In this document: piece by piece, positions 33,384 through 41,808 of the stretch
Layout of the letters: the number at the start of each line of letters is the position of its first letter
How positions within the stretch are numbered: the stretch's first letter is position 1
Assembly (NCBI GenBank): GCA_024236495.1
Contig: JACKKJ010000001.1
Coordinates: 372,001 to 436,000 of the forward strand
Origin: Paracoccaceae bacterium
GTDB lineage: Bacteria; Pseudomonadota; Alphaproteobacteria; Rhodobacterales; Rhodobacteraceae
Direction of reading: 5' to 3'
Length of the DNA: 64,000 nucleotides
Notes under the pieces: model-generated
Seen by the model: the letters and a program-made list of their open reading frames with translations, nothing else
The model's database searches: none
Told to the model about the DNA's origin: nothing
Translations under genes and position numbers: made by a program

Positions 33384-33405
33384 GGCATTCTTTGGGAAGA
33401 ATGCC
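33384..33405. promoter_or_regulatory. PutR operator candidate in the putR-putA gap
   Basis: GGCATTCTT-TGGG-AAGAATGCC is a perfect 9-bp inverted repeat with a four-base centre, midway between the divergent starts (15 bases from the putR start, 43 from the putA start). Lrp-family proteins bind such dyads. Confidence 0.62.
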
Positions 33406-33448
33406 CTTCAATCAAGCGATATCATGGGACAATTGTCAGGAGGACATC

Positions 33449-36400
33449 ATGGACGCGCTCTGGACCCGCATCGAAACCGGCTCGCTTGAGCCAGAAGGCC
33501 CGCTTTTGGCGCGGCTGATTGCCGACGCGGCGCTGTCGGATGGCGACCGTGCGCGGATCGTCGCGCGTGGGGCCGATCTTGTCGGTCGAATCCGCGCCGA
33601 TGTGCGGCCCGGCCTGATGGAGGTCTTTCTGGCCGAATACGGTCTTTCCACCGAAGAGGGCATCGCGCTGATGTGCCTGGCCGAGGCATTGCTGCGCGTG
33701 CCGGACGCCGAAACCATGGACGCGCTGATCGAGGACAAGATCGCCCCGTCGGACTGGGGCAAGCACCTTGGCAATTCCGCCTCGCCGCTGGTCAACGCAT
33801 CGACCTGGGCGCTGATGCTGACCGGCAAGGTCCTGGAGGAGAAGGAGCCGGGCGTCGTCGGCCACCTGCGCAACGCCGTCCGCCGTCTTGGCGAACCGGT
33901 GATCCGCACGGCGGTGTCGCGCGCGATGAAGGAAATGGGCAAGCAGTTCGTTCTGGGCGAGACGATCGCCGGCGCGATGGACCGCGCGGCGGGGATGGAG
34001 GCGCAGGGCTATACCTATTCCTACGACATGCTGGGCGAGGCGGCGAAGACCGCCGGCGATGCGCGGCGCTACGCCACCGCCTATGCGCGCGCGATCTCTG
34101 CCATAGCCTCGGCCTGCCGGTCGGACGATATCGGGGTCAACCCCGGCATCTCGGTCAAGCTGTCGGCACTGCACCCGCGCTACGAGGTTGCGCAGGAAGC
34201 CCGCGTCATGGCCGAGCTTGTGCCCGTTGTCCGCGACCTGGCCCGGCAGGCGGCAAAGGCGCGGATGGGTTTCAACATCGACGCAGAGGAGGCCGACCGC
34301 CTGACCCTGTCGCTGAAGGTGATCGAGGCGGTCCTGTCGGACCCCGAACTTGCCGGCTGGCACGGTTTCGGCGTGGTCGTCCAGGGCTACGGGCGGCGCG
34401 CGGGCCATGTCATCGACTGGCTGCACGCGCTGGCCGTGAAGCTTGACCGCAAGATCATGATCCGCCTTGTCAAGGGCGCCTACTGGGATGCAGAGGTGAA
34501 GCGCGCGCAGGTTCTGGGGCTGGACGACTTCCCGGTCTTTACCCGCAAGGAAGCGACCGACGTGTCCTACATCGCGAATGCGCGCAAGCTTCTGGGGATG
34601 ACGGACCGGATCTATCCGCAATTCGCCACCCACAACGCCCATACCGTCGCCGCGATCCTCGACATGGCGGGCGACAAGTCGGCGTTCGAATTTCAGCGCC
34701 TTCACGGGATGGGCGAACGTCTGCACGACATCGTCCACCGGGACGAAGCCACGCGCTGCCGAATCTACGCCCCCGTCGGCGCGCACCGCGACCTTCTGGC
34801 ATATCTGGTGCGGCGGCTGCTGGAAAACGGCGCCAACTCCTCCTTCGTGCACCAGATCGTCGACCTGGAGGTCGCGCCGGAAACCGTCGCCGCCGATCCT
34901 TTCGCGGCGGTCGAAGCGATGCTGCCCGATGTCGCGAACCGGGTGATCCGCAAGGGGCCCGCCCTTTTCGCGCCCGAACGGCGAAACTCCGAAGGGTTCG
35001 ACCTGACGGACGCGCCGACGCTGGCGCGCATCGACGCGGCGCGCGACGACGGTGCCGCGACCGATTTCGCCGGCCAGCCGCTGATCGCCGGCAAGGTCAA
35101 GGGCCTGACGCCGCGCCTCGTGGCGAACCCCGCCACCGGCGCCCGGGTGGGGCGCGTCACCGACGCGGCGCGCGAGGATGTCGAAACCGCCCTTGCCGCT
35201 GCCCGCCCCTGGGGCGCGCCGGTGGCGGAACGGGCAAGGATCCTGAACCGTGCCGCCGATCTTTACGAGGAGAACTTCGGCCCCATCTTTGCGCTTCTGG
35301 CGCGCGAGGCGGGCAAGACGCTGGCCGATGCGGTGTCCGAACTGCGCGAGGCGGTCGATTTCCTGCGCTACTACGCGGCGCGCGCGCAATCGATCACTGC
35401 GGCCCCCGCCGGAACCTTCGCCTGCATCAGCCCCTGGAACTTCCCGCTGGCGATCTTCACCGGCCAGATCGCGGCCGCGCTTGCGACCGGCAACGCCGTT
35501 CTGGCCAAGCCCGCCGAACAGACCCCGCTGATCGCGACCCTGGCCGCGGGCCTCTTGCTGAAGGCGGGCGTACCCGCGGCCGCGCTGCAGCTCCTTCCCG
35601 GCGACGGCGCGACCGTCGGGGCGCGGCTGACCTCCGATCCGCGGGTGAACGGCGTGTGCTTTACCGGTTCGACCGAAACCGCGCTGATCATCCGCCGCGC
35701 GATGGCCGCGCATCTGGCCCCCGGCGCGGCCCTGATCGCCGAGACGGGCGGGCTGAACGCGATGATCGTCGATTCCACCGCGCTGCCGGAACAGGCGGTG
35801 CGCGATGTCGTCGCGTCGTCGTTCCAGTCCGCCGGACAGCGCTGTTCGGCGCTGCGCTGCCTGTACGTCCAGGAAGACATCGCCCCCCATTTCACCGAGA
35901 TGCTTTTCGGCGCGATGGAGGAGCTTGCGCTTGGCGATCCCTGGGCGCTGTCGACCGATGTCGGCCCCGTCATCGACGCCGAGGCGGAGGCAGGCATCCG
36001 CGCCCATGTCGAGACCGCGCGCAAGGAAGGCCGGCTTCTGCGGCAACTTTCGACCCCGCGCGGCGGCCATTTCATCGCGCCCACGGTGATCCGGGTGAAC
36101 GGCATCGGCGACCTTGGCCGCGAGATCTTCGGCCCCGTCCTGCATCTTGCGACCTACCGGGCCGAGGATCTGGCAAAGATCATCGCCGATATCAACGCGA
36201 CCGGCTACGGGCTTACCTTTGGCCTGCACACCCGCATCGACAACCGCGTGCAGGAAGTGTGCGAGGCGCTTCACGTTGGCAACATCTATGTCAACCGCAA
36301 CCAGATCGGCGCGGTGGTGGGCAGCCAGCCCTTCGGCGGTGAGGGTCTTTCTGGTACCGGGCCGAAGGCGGGCGGGCCGGAGTACCTGGCCCGCTTCACC

Positions 36401-36889
36401 CGGCCCGAACCCGCGCCGCAGGCCGCCGCCGCGAAGGGCGCGGCCGACCCGAAACCGGTGCAGGCGGCGCTTGCCAAGGCCCGCACCCCGGCCGAGATCG
36501 CGCGGATCGATCTGCCCGGCCCCACCGGCGAATCGAACCGCCTGACGATGACGGCCCGCGCGCCCTTCCTGTGCCTTGGGCCGGGCGACGCTGCGCGAGC
36601 GCAGGCTGACGCAATCCGCGCGCTTGGCGGCAGTGCCGTACCGGTCGAAGGCACCCTCGCGCCTCAGGCGCTCACATCGCTTTCGGGCTTTGCGGGCGCG
36701 CTTTGGTGGGGCGACGAGGATCAGGCGCGCGCCTATGCGACGGCCCTGGCCGCGCGGCAAGGCCCGATCCTGCCCCTGATCACCGCGATGCCGGATCTGG
36801 GCCATGTGGTCCTCGAACGCCATGTCTGCGTCGACACCACCGCATCGGGGGGCAACGCCGCCCTTCTGGCCGAGGCGGGCGCGGCCTGA
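33449..36889 (+). CDS. putA: Bifunctional proline dehydrogenase / P5C dehydrogenase
   Basis: A 1146-residue enzyme oxidising proline to glutamate. The proline dehydrogenase barrel spans roughly residues 140-460 (GVNPGISVKLSALHPRYE, IRLVKGAYWDAEVK, and YPQFATHNAHTV for FAD). The aldehyde dehydrogenase part spans about 560-1000, with CISPWNFPLAIFTGQ, GFTGSTE-like VCFTGSTETALI, the catalytic Cys in SAGQRCSALRCLYV and EIFGPVLHLATY. There is no N-terminal ribbon-helix-helix DNA-binding domain, so it does not repress itself, consistent with the adjacent PutR. The C-terminal 100-150 residues are a divergent conserved tail. AGGAGG precedes the ATG. Confidence 0.96.
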   Translation: MDALWTRIETGSLEPEGPLLARLIADAALSDGDRARIVARGADLVGRIRADVRPGLMEVFLAEYGLSTEEGIALMCLAEALLRVPDAETMDALIEDKIAPSDWGKHLGNSASPLVNASTWALMLTGKVLEEKEPGVVGHLRNAVRRLGEPVIRTAVSRAMKEMGKQFVLGETIAGAMDRAAGMEAQGYTYSYDMLGEAAKTAGDARRYATAYARAISAIASACRSDDIGVNPGISVKLSALHPRYEVAQEARVMAELVPVVRDLARQAAKARMGFNIDAEEADRLTLSLKVIEAVLSDPELAGWHGFGVVVQGYGRRAGHVIDWLHALAVKLDRKIMIRLVKGAYWDAEVKRAQVLGLDDFPVFTRKEATDVSYIANARKLLGMTDRIYPQFATHNAHTVAAILDMAGDKSAFEFQRLHGMGERLHDIVHRDEATRCRIYAPVGAHRDLLAYLVRRLLENGANSSFVHQIVDLEVAPETVAADPFAAVEAMLPDVANRVIRKGPALFAPERRNSEGFDLTDAPTLARIDAARDDGAATDFAGQPLIAGKVKGLTPRLVANPATGARVGRVTDAAREDVETALAAARPWGAPVAERARILNRAADLYEENFGPIFALLAREAGKTLADAVSELREAVDFLRYYAARAQSITAAPAGTFACISPWNFPLAIFTGQIAAALATGNAVLAKPAEQTPLIATLAAGLLLKAGVPAAALQLLPGDGATVGARLTSDPRVNGVCFTGSTETALIIRRAMAAHLAPGAALIAETGGLNAMIVDSTALPEQAVRDVVASSFQSAGQRCSALRCLYVQEDIAPHFTEMLFGAMEELALGDPWALSTDVGPVIDAEAEAGIRAHVETARKEGRLLRQLSTPRGGHFIAPTVIRVNGIGDLGREIFGPVLHLATYRAEDLAKIIADINATGYGLTFGLHTRIDNRVQEVCEALHVGNIYVNRNQIGAVVGSQPFGGEGLSGTGPKAGGPEYLARFTRPEPAPQAAAAKGAADPKPVQAALAKARTPAEIARIDLPGPTGESNRLTMTARAPFLCLGPGDAARAQADAIRALGGSAVPVEGTLAPQALTSLSGFAGALWWGDEDQARAYATALAARQGPILPLITAMPDLGHVVLERHVCVDTTASGGNAALLAEAGAA

Positions 36890-36956
36890 AGGCCGCCCGC
36901 CTGCCCTGCTGGCCTGCCCCCTTGACGGCGGCACGCGGATCGGAAAGCGTCAGGCG

Positions 36957-37700
36957 ATGTTTCCGATCCGCGACCACAATCCATCCGGTTCGACGCCCTG
37001 GGTCACCTGGGCGCTGATCCTGTCGAATGCCCTGGTTTTCCTGATCGAACTTGGCGTTGCCGGCAACCCCGGCGCCGAGGCGCAGTTCCTGCGCGACTGG
37101 GCGCTGTTTCCAGCCGCGGTGACGCAGGGCGGCGAATTCGGCGGCATCCTTTCGTCGATGTTCCTGCACGCCGGCTTCATGCATCTGGCGGGCAACATGC
37201 TTTTCCTGTGGATCTTCGGCGACAACCTTGAAGACGCGCTGGGGCATGCGGGGTTCTTGTTCGTCTACCTCGCCTCGGGCGTAGCGGCGGCGCTGGCCCA
37301 GATCGCGGCCGATCCGATGTCGATGATCCCGACGGTCGGGGCCTCGGGGGCGATCGGCGGCGTCATGGGCGGCTATGTGCTGCTATATCCACGCGCGCGG
37401 GTCGATGTCCTTTTGATCTTCATCGTGTTCTTCCGCGTCATCGCGGTGCCCGCCTGGCTCATGCTGGGGCTCTGGTTCGCCATGCAGGTCTTCGCCGGGC
37501 TTGGCACGCCAAGTGATGGGGGCGGCGTCGCCTACTGGGCCCATGTGGGCGGATTCGCGGCAGGGCTGGTGATGACCTTGCCCGCCTGGCTCAGGCGCGG
37601 GGCGGCCGGCTACTGGGTGCAGACGCGGGGCCACCCGCCGCACCCGGCCTCGGAATACACGCCGACGCGCATTCCGCGCGTCAAGCGCCACAAGTGGTAG
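36957..37700 (+). CDS. Rhomboid family intramembrane serine protease
   Basis: A 247-residue, six-to-seven-helix membrane protein. Catalytic Ser130 is in GASGAIGG and His196 in WAHVGGFAAG, with the oxyanion residues His76 and Asn80 in HAGFMHLAGN, all in the usual rhomboid order. It cleaves transmembrane segments of other proteins within the membrane; the substrate is unknown. The ATG at 36957 has only a weak CAGGCG upstream, 67 bases after putA. A basic C-terminal tail (RIPRVKRHKW) follows the last helix. Its stop is 17 bases from the convergent phosphatase gene. Confidence 0.9.
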   Translation: MFPIRDHNPSGSTPWVTWALILSNALVFLIELGVAGNPGAEAQFLRDWALFPAAVTQGGEFGGILSSMFLHAGFMHLAGNMLFLWIFGDNLEDALGHAGFLFVYLASGVAAALAQIAADPMSMIPTVGASGAIGGVMGGYVLLYPRARVDVLLIFIVFFRVIAVPAWLMLGLWFAMQVFAGLGTPSDGGGVAYWAHVGGFAAGLVMTLPAWLRRGAAGYWVQTRGHPPHPASEYTPTRIPRVKRHKW

Positions 37701-37717
37701 CGTGCGTTTCCTGAGGC

Positions 37718-38509
37718 TCAGGCAGGTTCGCGCAGAAGCGCCGCAAGCGGTTCGTGAAGCTGCGCGTTTGCCGCGATGATCGACCCGCTGGCCAGGATTT
37801 CCTGGCCGTCGCGCACGCCGGACACGAAACCGCCGGCCTCGCGCACCAGCAAGATGCCCGCCGCGATGTCCCAGGCGCCAAGTTCGCGTTCCCAGTAGCC
37901 GTCGTAGCGACCCGCCGCGACATAGGCGAGGTCGAGCGCCGCCGCACCCCAGCGCCGCACACCGGCGCAGGCCGGCATCAGCCGCGCAAGGTCGCGCAGG
38001 GTCGCGGGCAGGGTCTTCTTGGTGCCGAATGGCACGCCGGTCGCAAAGACCGCCTCGGTCATCGCCTTGCGGCCCGACACGCGGATCCGGCTGTCGTTCA
38101 TCCAGGCGCCAGCGCCCTTCTCCGCCCAGAAAAGCTCGTCCTTGGCCGGATCGAAGACGACCGCCGAAACGATTTCACCCTTGTGTTCCAGGCCGATCGA
38201 GACCGCCCAGTGCGGCAGGCCGTGAAGGAAGTTCGTGGTCCCGTCGAGAGGATCGACGATCCAGCGGCGGGTCGGATCCTGACCTGGCGCTTCGCCGGAT
38301 TCCTCGCCCAGCCAGCCATAGCTCGGCCGCGCCGCCATCAGTTCGTCCCGGATGATCTTTTCCGCGGCGATGTCGGCGCGGCTGACGAAATCGCCCGCGC
38401 CCTTGGAGGACACCTGAAGGTTCTCGACCTCCCGGAAATCCTTCACGAGGCTGCGGCCCGCCTTGCGCGCGGCCTTGATCATCACGTTGAGATTGGCACT
38501 GCCCTGCAT
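37718..38509 (-). CDS. Inositol monophosphatase family protein (SuhB-like)
   Basis: A 263-residue phosphatase with the metal-site motifs GEESGEAPG, IVDPLDGTTNFLHGLP and GAWDIAAGILLVREAGG. These are the Mg2+ and substrate residues of inositol monophosphatases. The length is typical of bacterial SuhB/IMPase. It may hydrolyse myo-inositol phosphates or related sugar phosphates; in some bacteria SuhB also acts in rRNA transcription complexes. It is probably monocistronic, with the ABC-F gene 117 bases upstream. Confidence 0.92.
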   Translation of the reverse strand: MQGSANLNVMIKAARKAGRSLVKDFREVENLQVSSKGAGDFVSRADIAAEKIIRDELMAARPSYGWLGEESGEAPGQDPTRRWIVDPLDGTTNFLHGLPHWAVSIGLEHKGEIVSAVVFDPAKDELFWAEKGAGAWMNDSRIRVSGRKAMTEAVFATGVPFGTKKTLPATLRDLARLMPACAGVRRWGAAALDLAYVAAGRYDGYWERELGAWDIAAGILLVREAGGFVSGVRDGQEILASGSIIAANAQLHEPLAALLREPA

Positions 38510-38626
38510 CGCTGGCTTCTCCTGGATCAGCGCCTGCCTATACGCGCCCCCCGCGCCCTTGTGAAGGGCGCGAGGGGTGAAAAGTTTGCCCTGCCCTTCC
38601 CGGGCCGGTCGCGGTCCGTCGCAGCG

Positions 38627-40147
38627 TCAGGCCGCCCCGGCTTCGGCCAGGCGGAAGAAATCCTCGGGCGTTTCAACCTCTTCGAGCCGCCGGCCGGCGA
38701 TCTGCCAGAACCGCGTCCCCACCGCGCGAACGAAGGCCCGGTCATGCGACACGACAAGTGCGGCGGCGCTGTCGCCCGCGATCTCGTCCTCAAGCGCCTC
38801 CTGCCCCTCGATGTCGAGATGGTTGGTCGGTTCGTCGAGAAGGTAAAGGTTCGGCTGTTCGAGCCGCAGAAGCAGCATCGCCAGACGCGACCTTTGCCCG
38901 CCCGACAGCCTGCGCGCGGGGGTCGTCTGGCGGTCGATCGCGACGCCCGCCCCCGCCAGTGCCGCACGGATCGACTGATCCCCCAGCCGGAACCGGTCGG
39001 CGAGGATCGCGTGGGGGCTGCGGTCAAGGTCTATCTGGCCAAGATCCTGATCGGCCACACCCGCACGAGCCGAGGTCGCGGCGCGGATCGCCCCGCCCCC
39101 GCCTTCCAGCGCCGCGCGGACCGCCGCCATCAGACGGCTCTTGCCCGCACCGTTCGCCCCCAGAAGGACGACCCGGTCCCCCGGCACGATCCATTTGCGC
39201 CCGGTCCGGAACAGAAGACGCCCGTCCGGGGTCGCGATTTCGGCATCCTCGAAGGTCAGGAGCGCACGGGCATGGCTGGCGCTGCCGTCAAGCCGGATCG
39301 CCCCGGCGGATCGTTCGCGGTGCGCGGGCCGCGCGGCGGCCTCGATCCTGTCGGCGCGCTCGCTCAGTTGCCGGGTCTTGACCGTCAAGAGGTCGCTGCC
39401 CGAGTTGATGCCGATGTTCTTCAGCTTCGCCGCCTGCCGGCGCAGTTGCTGCGCCTCCTTCATGCGGTTGCCGAAGACACGGGCATCGGCTGCGTCCGCC
39501 TCGGCAAGAGCCGCGCGCGCGGCCGAGAAGGGCAGCGCAAAGTCCCGGCTGTCGGCCTGGCGCAGGAACAGCGTTCGCGTCGTCGCGCCGTCCAGAAAGG
39601 CGCGGTCATGGCTGACGGTCAGCACGCCGGTCGCGCGCGGCAGCGCCGCCAGCCACCGCGTCAGCACCCCGATCCGCGCGAGATCCAGGTGGTTCGTCGG
39701 TTCGTCGAGAAGATAAAGGTCGGGCTCCCCGACCGCGGCGCGGGCCAGAAGCGCCGTTCGCTGCCAGCCGCCGGACAGGGCACGCAGCGGGCGGTCGCGC
39801 AGATCCCCGGGCACAGACAGGTCGTCCAGCGCGACATCGACGCGCCAGCCGTCGTAGTCGCGCGCCTCTTGCGGCAGGCCCTCAAGAACCGCATCGCGGA
39901 GCGAAAGATCCAGTAGCGCCGCCGGCGGATCCTGTTCCACCAGCGCCACACGGGCGCCGCGCGCGCGTGTCACGCTGCCTTGCGTGGCGTCCGAAAGCCC
40001 CGCGATCACCCGAAGGAGCGAGGATTTGCCGCGCCCGTTGGCCGCGACCAGGCCAACGCGGTCGCCGGGATGAAGGGTGAAGGCAAGGCCGGTGAACAAC
40101 GGTTCTGCCAGCGTCAGTCCAAGGTCGGAAACGGAAAGAAGGCTCAT
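38627..40147 (-). CDS. ABC-F family ATPase (translation or antibiotic-response type)
   Basis: A 506-residue soluble protein with two ABC ATPase domains on one chain, no membrane segments and a charged interdomain linker (about 235-290, MKEAQQLRRQAAKLKN). Walker A motifs read GLVAANGRGKSSLL and LLGANGAGKSRLM; signature sequences are ALSGGWQRTALLARA and LSGGQRSRLAMLLL; the second Walker B is LYLLDEPTNHLD. ABC-F proteins act on the ribosomal E-site in translation or protect it from antibiotics. The leader ORF and stem upstream favour drug- or stall-responsive control. Only a weak GACGAGACG lies before the ATG, and it falls inside a predicted stem. Confidence 0.93.
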   Translation of the reverse strand: MSLLSVSDLGLTLAEPLFTGLAFTLHPGDRVGLVAANGRGKSSLLRVIAGLSDATQGSVTRARGARVALVEQDPPAALLDLSLRDAVLEGLPQEARDYDGWRVDVALDDLSVPGDLRDRPLRALSGGWQRTALLARAAVGEPDLYLLDEPTNHLDLARIGVLTRWLAALPRATGVLTVSHDRAFLDGATTRTLFLRQADSRDFALPFSAARAALAEADAADARVFGNRMKEAQQLRRQAAKLKNIGINSGSDLLTVKTRQLSERADRIEAAARPAHRERSAGAIRLDGSASHARALLTFEDAEIATPDGRLLFRTGRKWIVPGDRVVLLGANGAGKSRLMAAVRAALEGGGGAIRAATSARAGVADQDLGQIDLDRSPHAILADRFRLGDQSIRAALAGAGVAIDRQTTPARRLSGGQRSRLAMLLLRLEQPNLYLLDEPTNHLDIEGQEALEDEIAGDSAAALVVSHDRAFVRAVGTRFWQIAGRRLEEVETPEDFFRLAEAGAA

Positions 40148-40154
40148 GATCGTC

Positions 40155-40227
40155 TCGTCTGCCGGGGGATGCGGTCGCATCCGGGTAAGGGCCGGGTGGT
40201 GGCTGTGCACCGCCCTGGGGCAGACGA
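40155..40227 (-). promoter_or_regulatory. Predicted RBS-sequestering stem of the ABC-F leader
   Basis: TCGTCTGCC (40219-40227 on the minus strand) and GGCAGACGA (40155-40163) are exactly complementary over nine bases and bracket a second hairpin, GGATGCG/CGCATCC at 40167-40182. The downstream arm overlaps the Shine-Dalgarno-like GACGAGACG before the ABC-F ATG (40147). The upstream arm begins seven bases after the leader-ORF stop, so a ribosome stalled near the end of that ORF would open the stem. The fold is read by eye, not computed. Confidence 0.6.
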
Positions 40228-40234
40228 AGTTCGT

Positions 40235-40318
40235 TCAGGCCTTCGCACCGCCCCGCATCACGCCATGCGGGGCTTCGACAGGGCCGTGGGTCAGTCGCCG
40301 CGTCATGCGGTATGTCAT
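40235..40318 (-). CDS. Leader peptide upstream of the ABC-F gene (27 codons)
   Basis: A short ORF on the minus strand: ATG at 40318, stop at 40235, with a strong ribosome-binding site GGGGAGG at 40324-40330. Its product starts MTYRMTRRLTHGP and ends VMRGGAKA. The codon run CCCCGCATGGCG...ATGCGGGG also forms an 8-bp hairpin inside the coding region (40251-40272). It sits between a sigma70-like promoter and the ABC-F gene in a leader of about 200 bases. This is the arrangement seen in attenuated antibiotic-resistance ABC-F genes. Its effector, if any, is unknown. Confidence 0.65.
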   Translation of the reverse strand: MTYRMTRRLTHGPVEAPHGVMRGGAKA

Positions 40319-40350
40319 CGCGGCCTCCCCTCGCTTGAACCGTCGCGGCA

Positions 40351-40379
40351 AGCCTAACCCGGGACCGGGCACCGGTCAA
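40351..40379 (-). promoter_or_regulatory. Sigma70-like promoter of the ABC-F leader
   Basis: TTGACC (40374-40379), a 17-base spacer and TAGGCT (40351-40356) on the minus strand. The -35 box overlaps the stop of the MFS gene, so the ABC-F gene need not depend on upstream transcription. The expected start near 40344 leaves about 26 bases before the leader ORF. Confidence 0.62.
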
Positions 40380-41794
40380 ACCCTGCGCGTGCCGCCGAAC
40401 GACACGAAGCGCAGCATCGCGCCCCAGCCCAGCAACGCAATTGGCAGGCTGCCAAGGAAGATCGCCCGCGCAACCAGGCCCGCCTCCGCCGCGCTGGACG
40501 AGGCGTCGAAACCCGCGCGATTGGCGAAGATCCCCATGGTGGAGGCGCCCAGCGCATAACCCAGCCGACCGATGGTCGGCAGCGCCGCACTGAGCCGTTC
40601 GCCGTCCCCCTCCTCCGCAAGCCGCCCACCCCGGCGCAGGATGAAGGACCAGGCCATGCCATAGCCCAGCCCCTCGAACGAGGCGAAAAGCGCGATGAGC
40701 CACAGGGGCCCTGCCGGAACCGCATAGGCAAGCCCCGCGACACTTGCGACCGCGAGGCTCATGCCAAGCACGATGAAGAACCGGTCGCGCCCTTCCGGCT
40801 GGCCCGATACGGCGACGGCGGCAAGCGTCCAGGCGATCGAGATGCCGGCGACGATATAGCCCGCGACCAGGGGTTCGGTCCCGTGGATGCGGTCCATCAG
40901 AAGCGGGCCGTAGGTCGCAAGGCCCATCATCGCGATGTTCATCGCCAGCACCATGACAAGGGCTGCGCCCGTCGGCCGGCGCAGGTTGAGCGCGCCGCGC
41001 GGCCAAAGCCGGTCGGCCCCGCTTTGCCCGTCCAGCCTGACAAAAAGCAAAAGCGCGGCAATCCCGCCCACCAGCGACAGGATCGTCCAGCCCGCCGATC
41101 CCGCGTTGCCGGCATAGGCCACGCCCAGAACCGCCAGGCTGAGAAGGCCAAGTCGGCGCACCGGCAGGCGGGCCGTCGCGGCATCGCCTGCCGGTGCCGC
41201 CGCCGCCGACAGGCCGAACCGGAACCACACGGCCAAGAGGACCGCCTGCAGCGCAAAGGCCAGGAACCCCGCGCGCCAGCTGCCCCAGGTCACGAAAACG
41301 CCGCCCACCAGCGGGCCGGCAAAGGCCGAGGCGCCCCAGGCCACCGACATGGCCGCCATGGCACGCGGCATCATCCGGCGCGGAAAGAGAAGCGTCACCG
41401 CGACGAAGGAGAGCGAGGTCAGCCCCCCGCCGCCCAGACCCTGCGCGACGCGCCCCGCCAGGAGCACCGGCATCGACGGCGCGGCGGCGCTGATGACGCA
41501 GCCAAGCCCGACAAGGGTCGCCGCCGCGATCATCGGCCCGCGCAGGCCGAAGCGCAGCGCCACAAGGCCCGACGCGGCCCCCGCGACGATCGACCCGGTG
41601 TCGTAGATCGCGAAGTTCCAGGCGACGATCCGGTGACCGCCGATATCGGCCACGATCGCGGGCAGCATCGTCGTGACGACCAGCGCGTCCGCCGCATGGA
41701 GCCAGACGCCCAGGCAACACAGAAGCACGGCCGCGGCATGCCGCCCGCGAAGCAATTCACCCCATCCGATGCCTTCGTTTTCCACCGCTTCCAT
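40376..41794 (-). CDS. MFS transporter, multidrug-type (DHA2-like)
   Basis: A 472-residue major facilitator with about fourteen hydrophobic segments. The first helix leads to LVVTTMLPAIVADIGGHRI (the EmrB/QacA motif D1 region), then GLGCVISAAAPSMPVLLAGR and the antiporter motif C-like GASAFAGPLVGG in helix 5. Such proteins export drugs or hydrophobic cations with proton uptake. It lies 14 bases downstream of the molybdoenzyme gene and may be co-transcribed with it; whether they are functionally linked is unclear. The start at 41794 lacks a strong ribosome-binding site. Confidence 0.88.
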   Translation of the reverse strand: MEAVENEGIGWGELLRGRHAAAVLLCCLGVWLHAADALVVTTMLPAIVADIGGHRIVAWNFAIYDTGSIVAGAASGLVALRFGLRGPMIAAATLVGLGCVISAAAPSMPVLLAGRVAQGLGGGGLTSLSFVAVTLLFPRRMMPRAMAAMSVAWGASAFAGPLVGGVFVTWGSWRAGFLAFALQAVLLAVWFRFGLSAAAAPAGDAATARLPVRRLGLLSLAVLGVAYAGNAGSAGWTILSLVGGIAALLLFVRLDGQSGADRLWPRGALNLRRPTGAALVMVLAMNIAMMGLATYGPLLMDRIHGTEPLVAGYIVAGISIAWTLAAVAVSGQPEGRDRFFIVLGMSLAVASVAGLAYAVPAGPLWLIALFASFEGLGYGMAWSFILRRGGRLAEEGDGERLSAALPTIGRLGYALGASTMGIFANRAGFDASSSAAEAGLVARAIFLGSLPIALLGWGAMLRFVSFGGTRRV

Positions 41795-41808
41795 CGACAG
41801 AACCTGAC

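Noticed and set aside
33422..36934. Very long open frame antisense to putA, and similar ones over maeB (30031-32469), the acyl-CoA dehydrogenase (9920-12403) and valS (53792-55708)
   Set aside because: GC-rich DNA with strong third-position bias leaves long open antisense frames. Their translations are Arg/His/Gly/Asp-rich with no motif, while the plus-strand genes are clear.
40167..40182. Hairpin GGATGCG/CGCATCC as a transcription terminator of the ABC-F leader
   Set aside because: No T-run follows it on the minus strand, so transcription attenuation is unlikely; translational control fits better.
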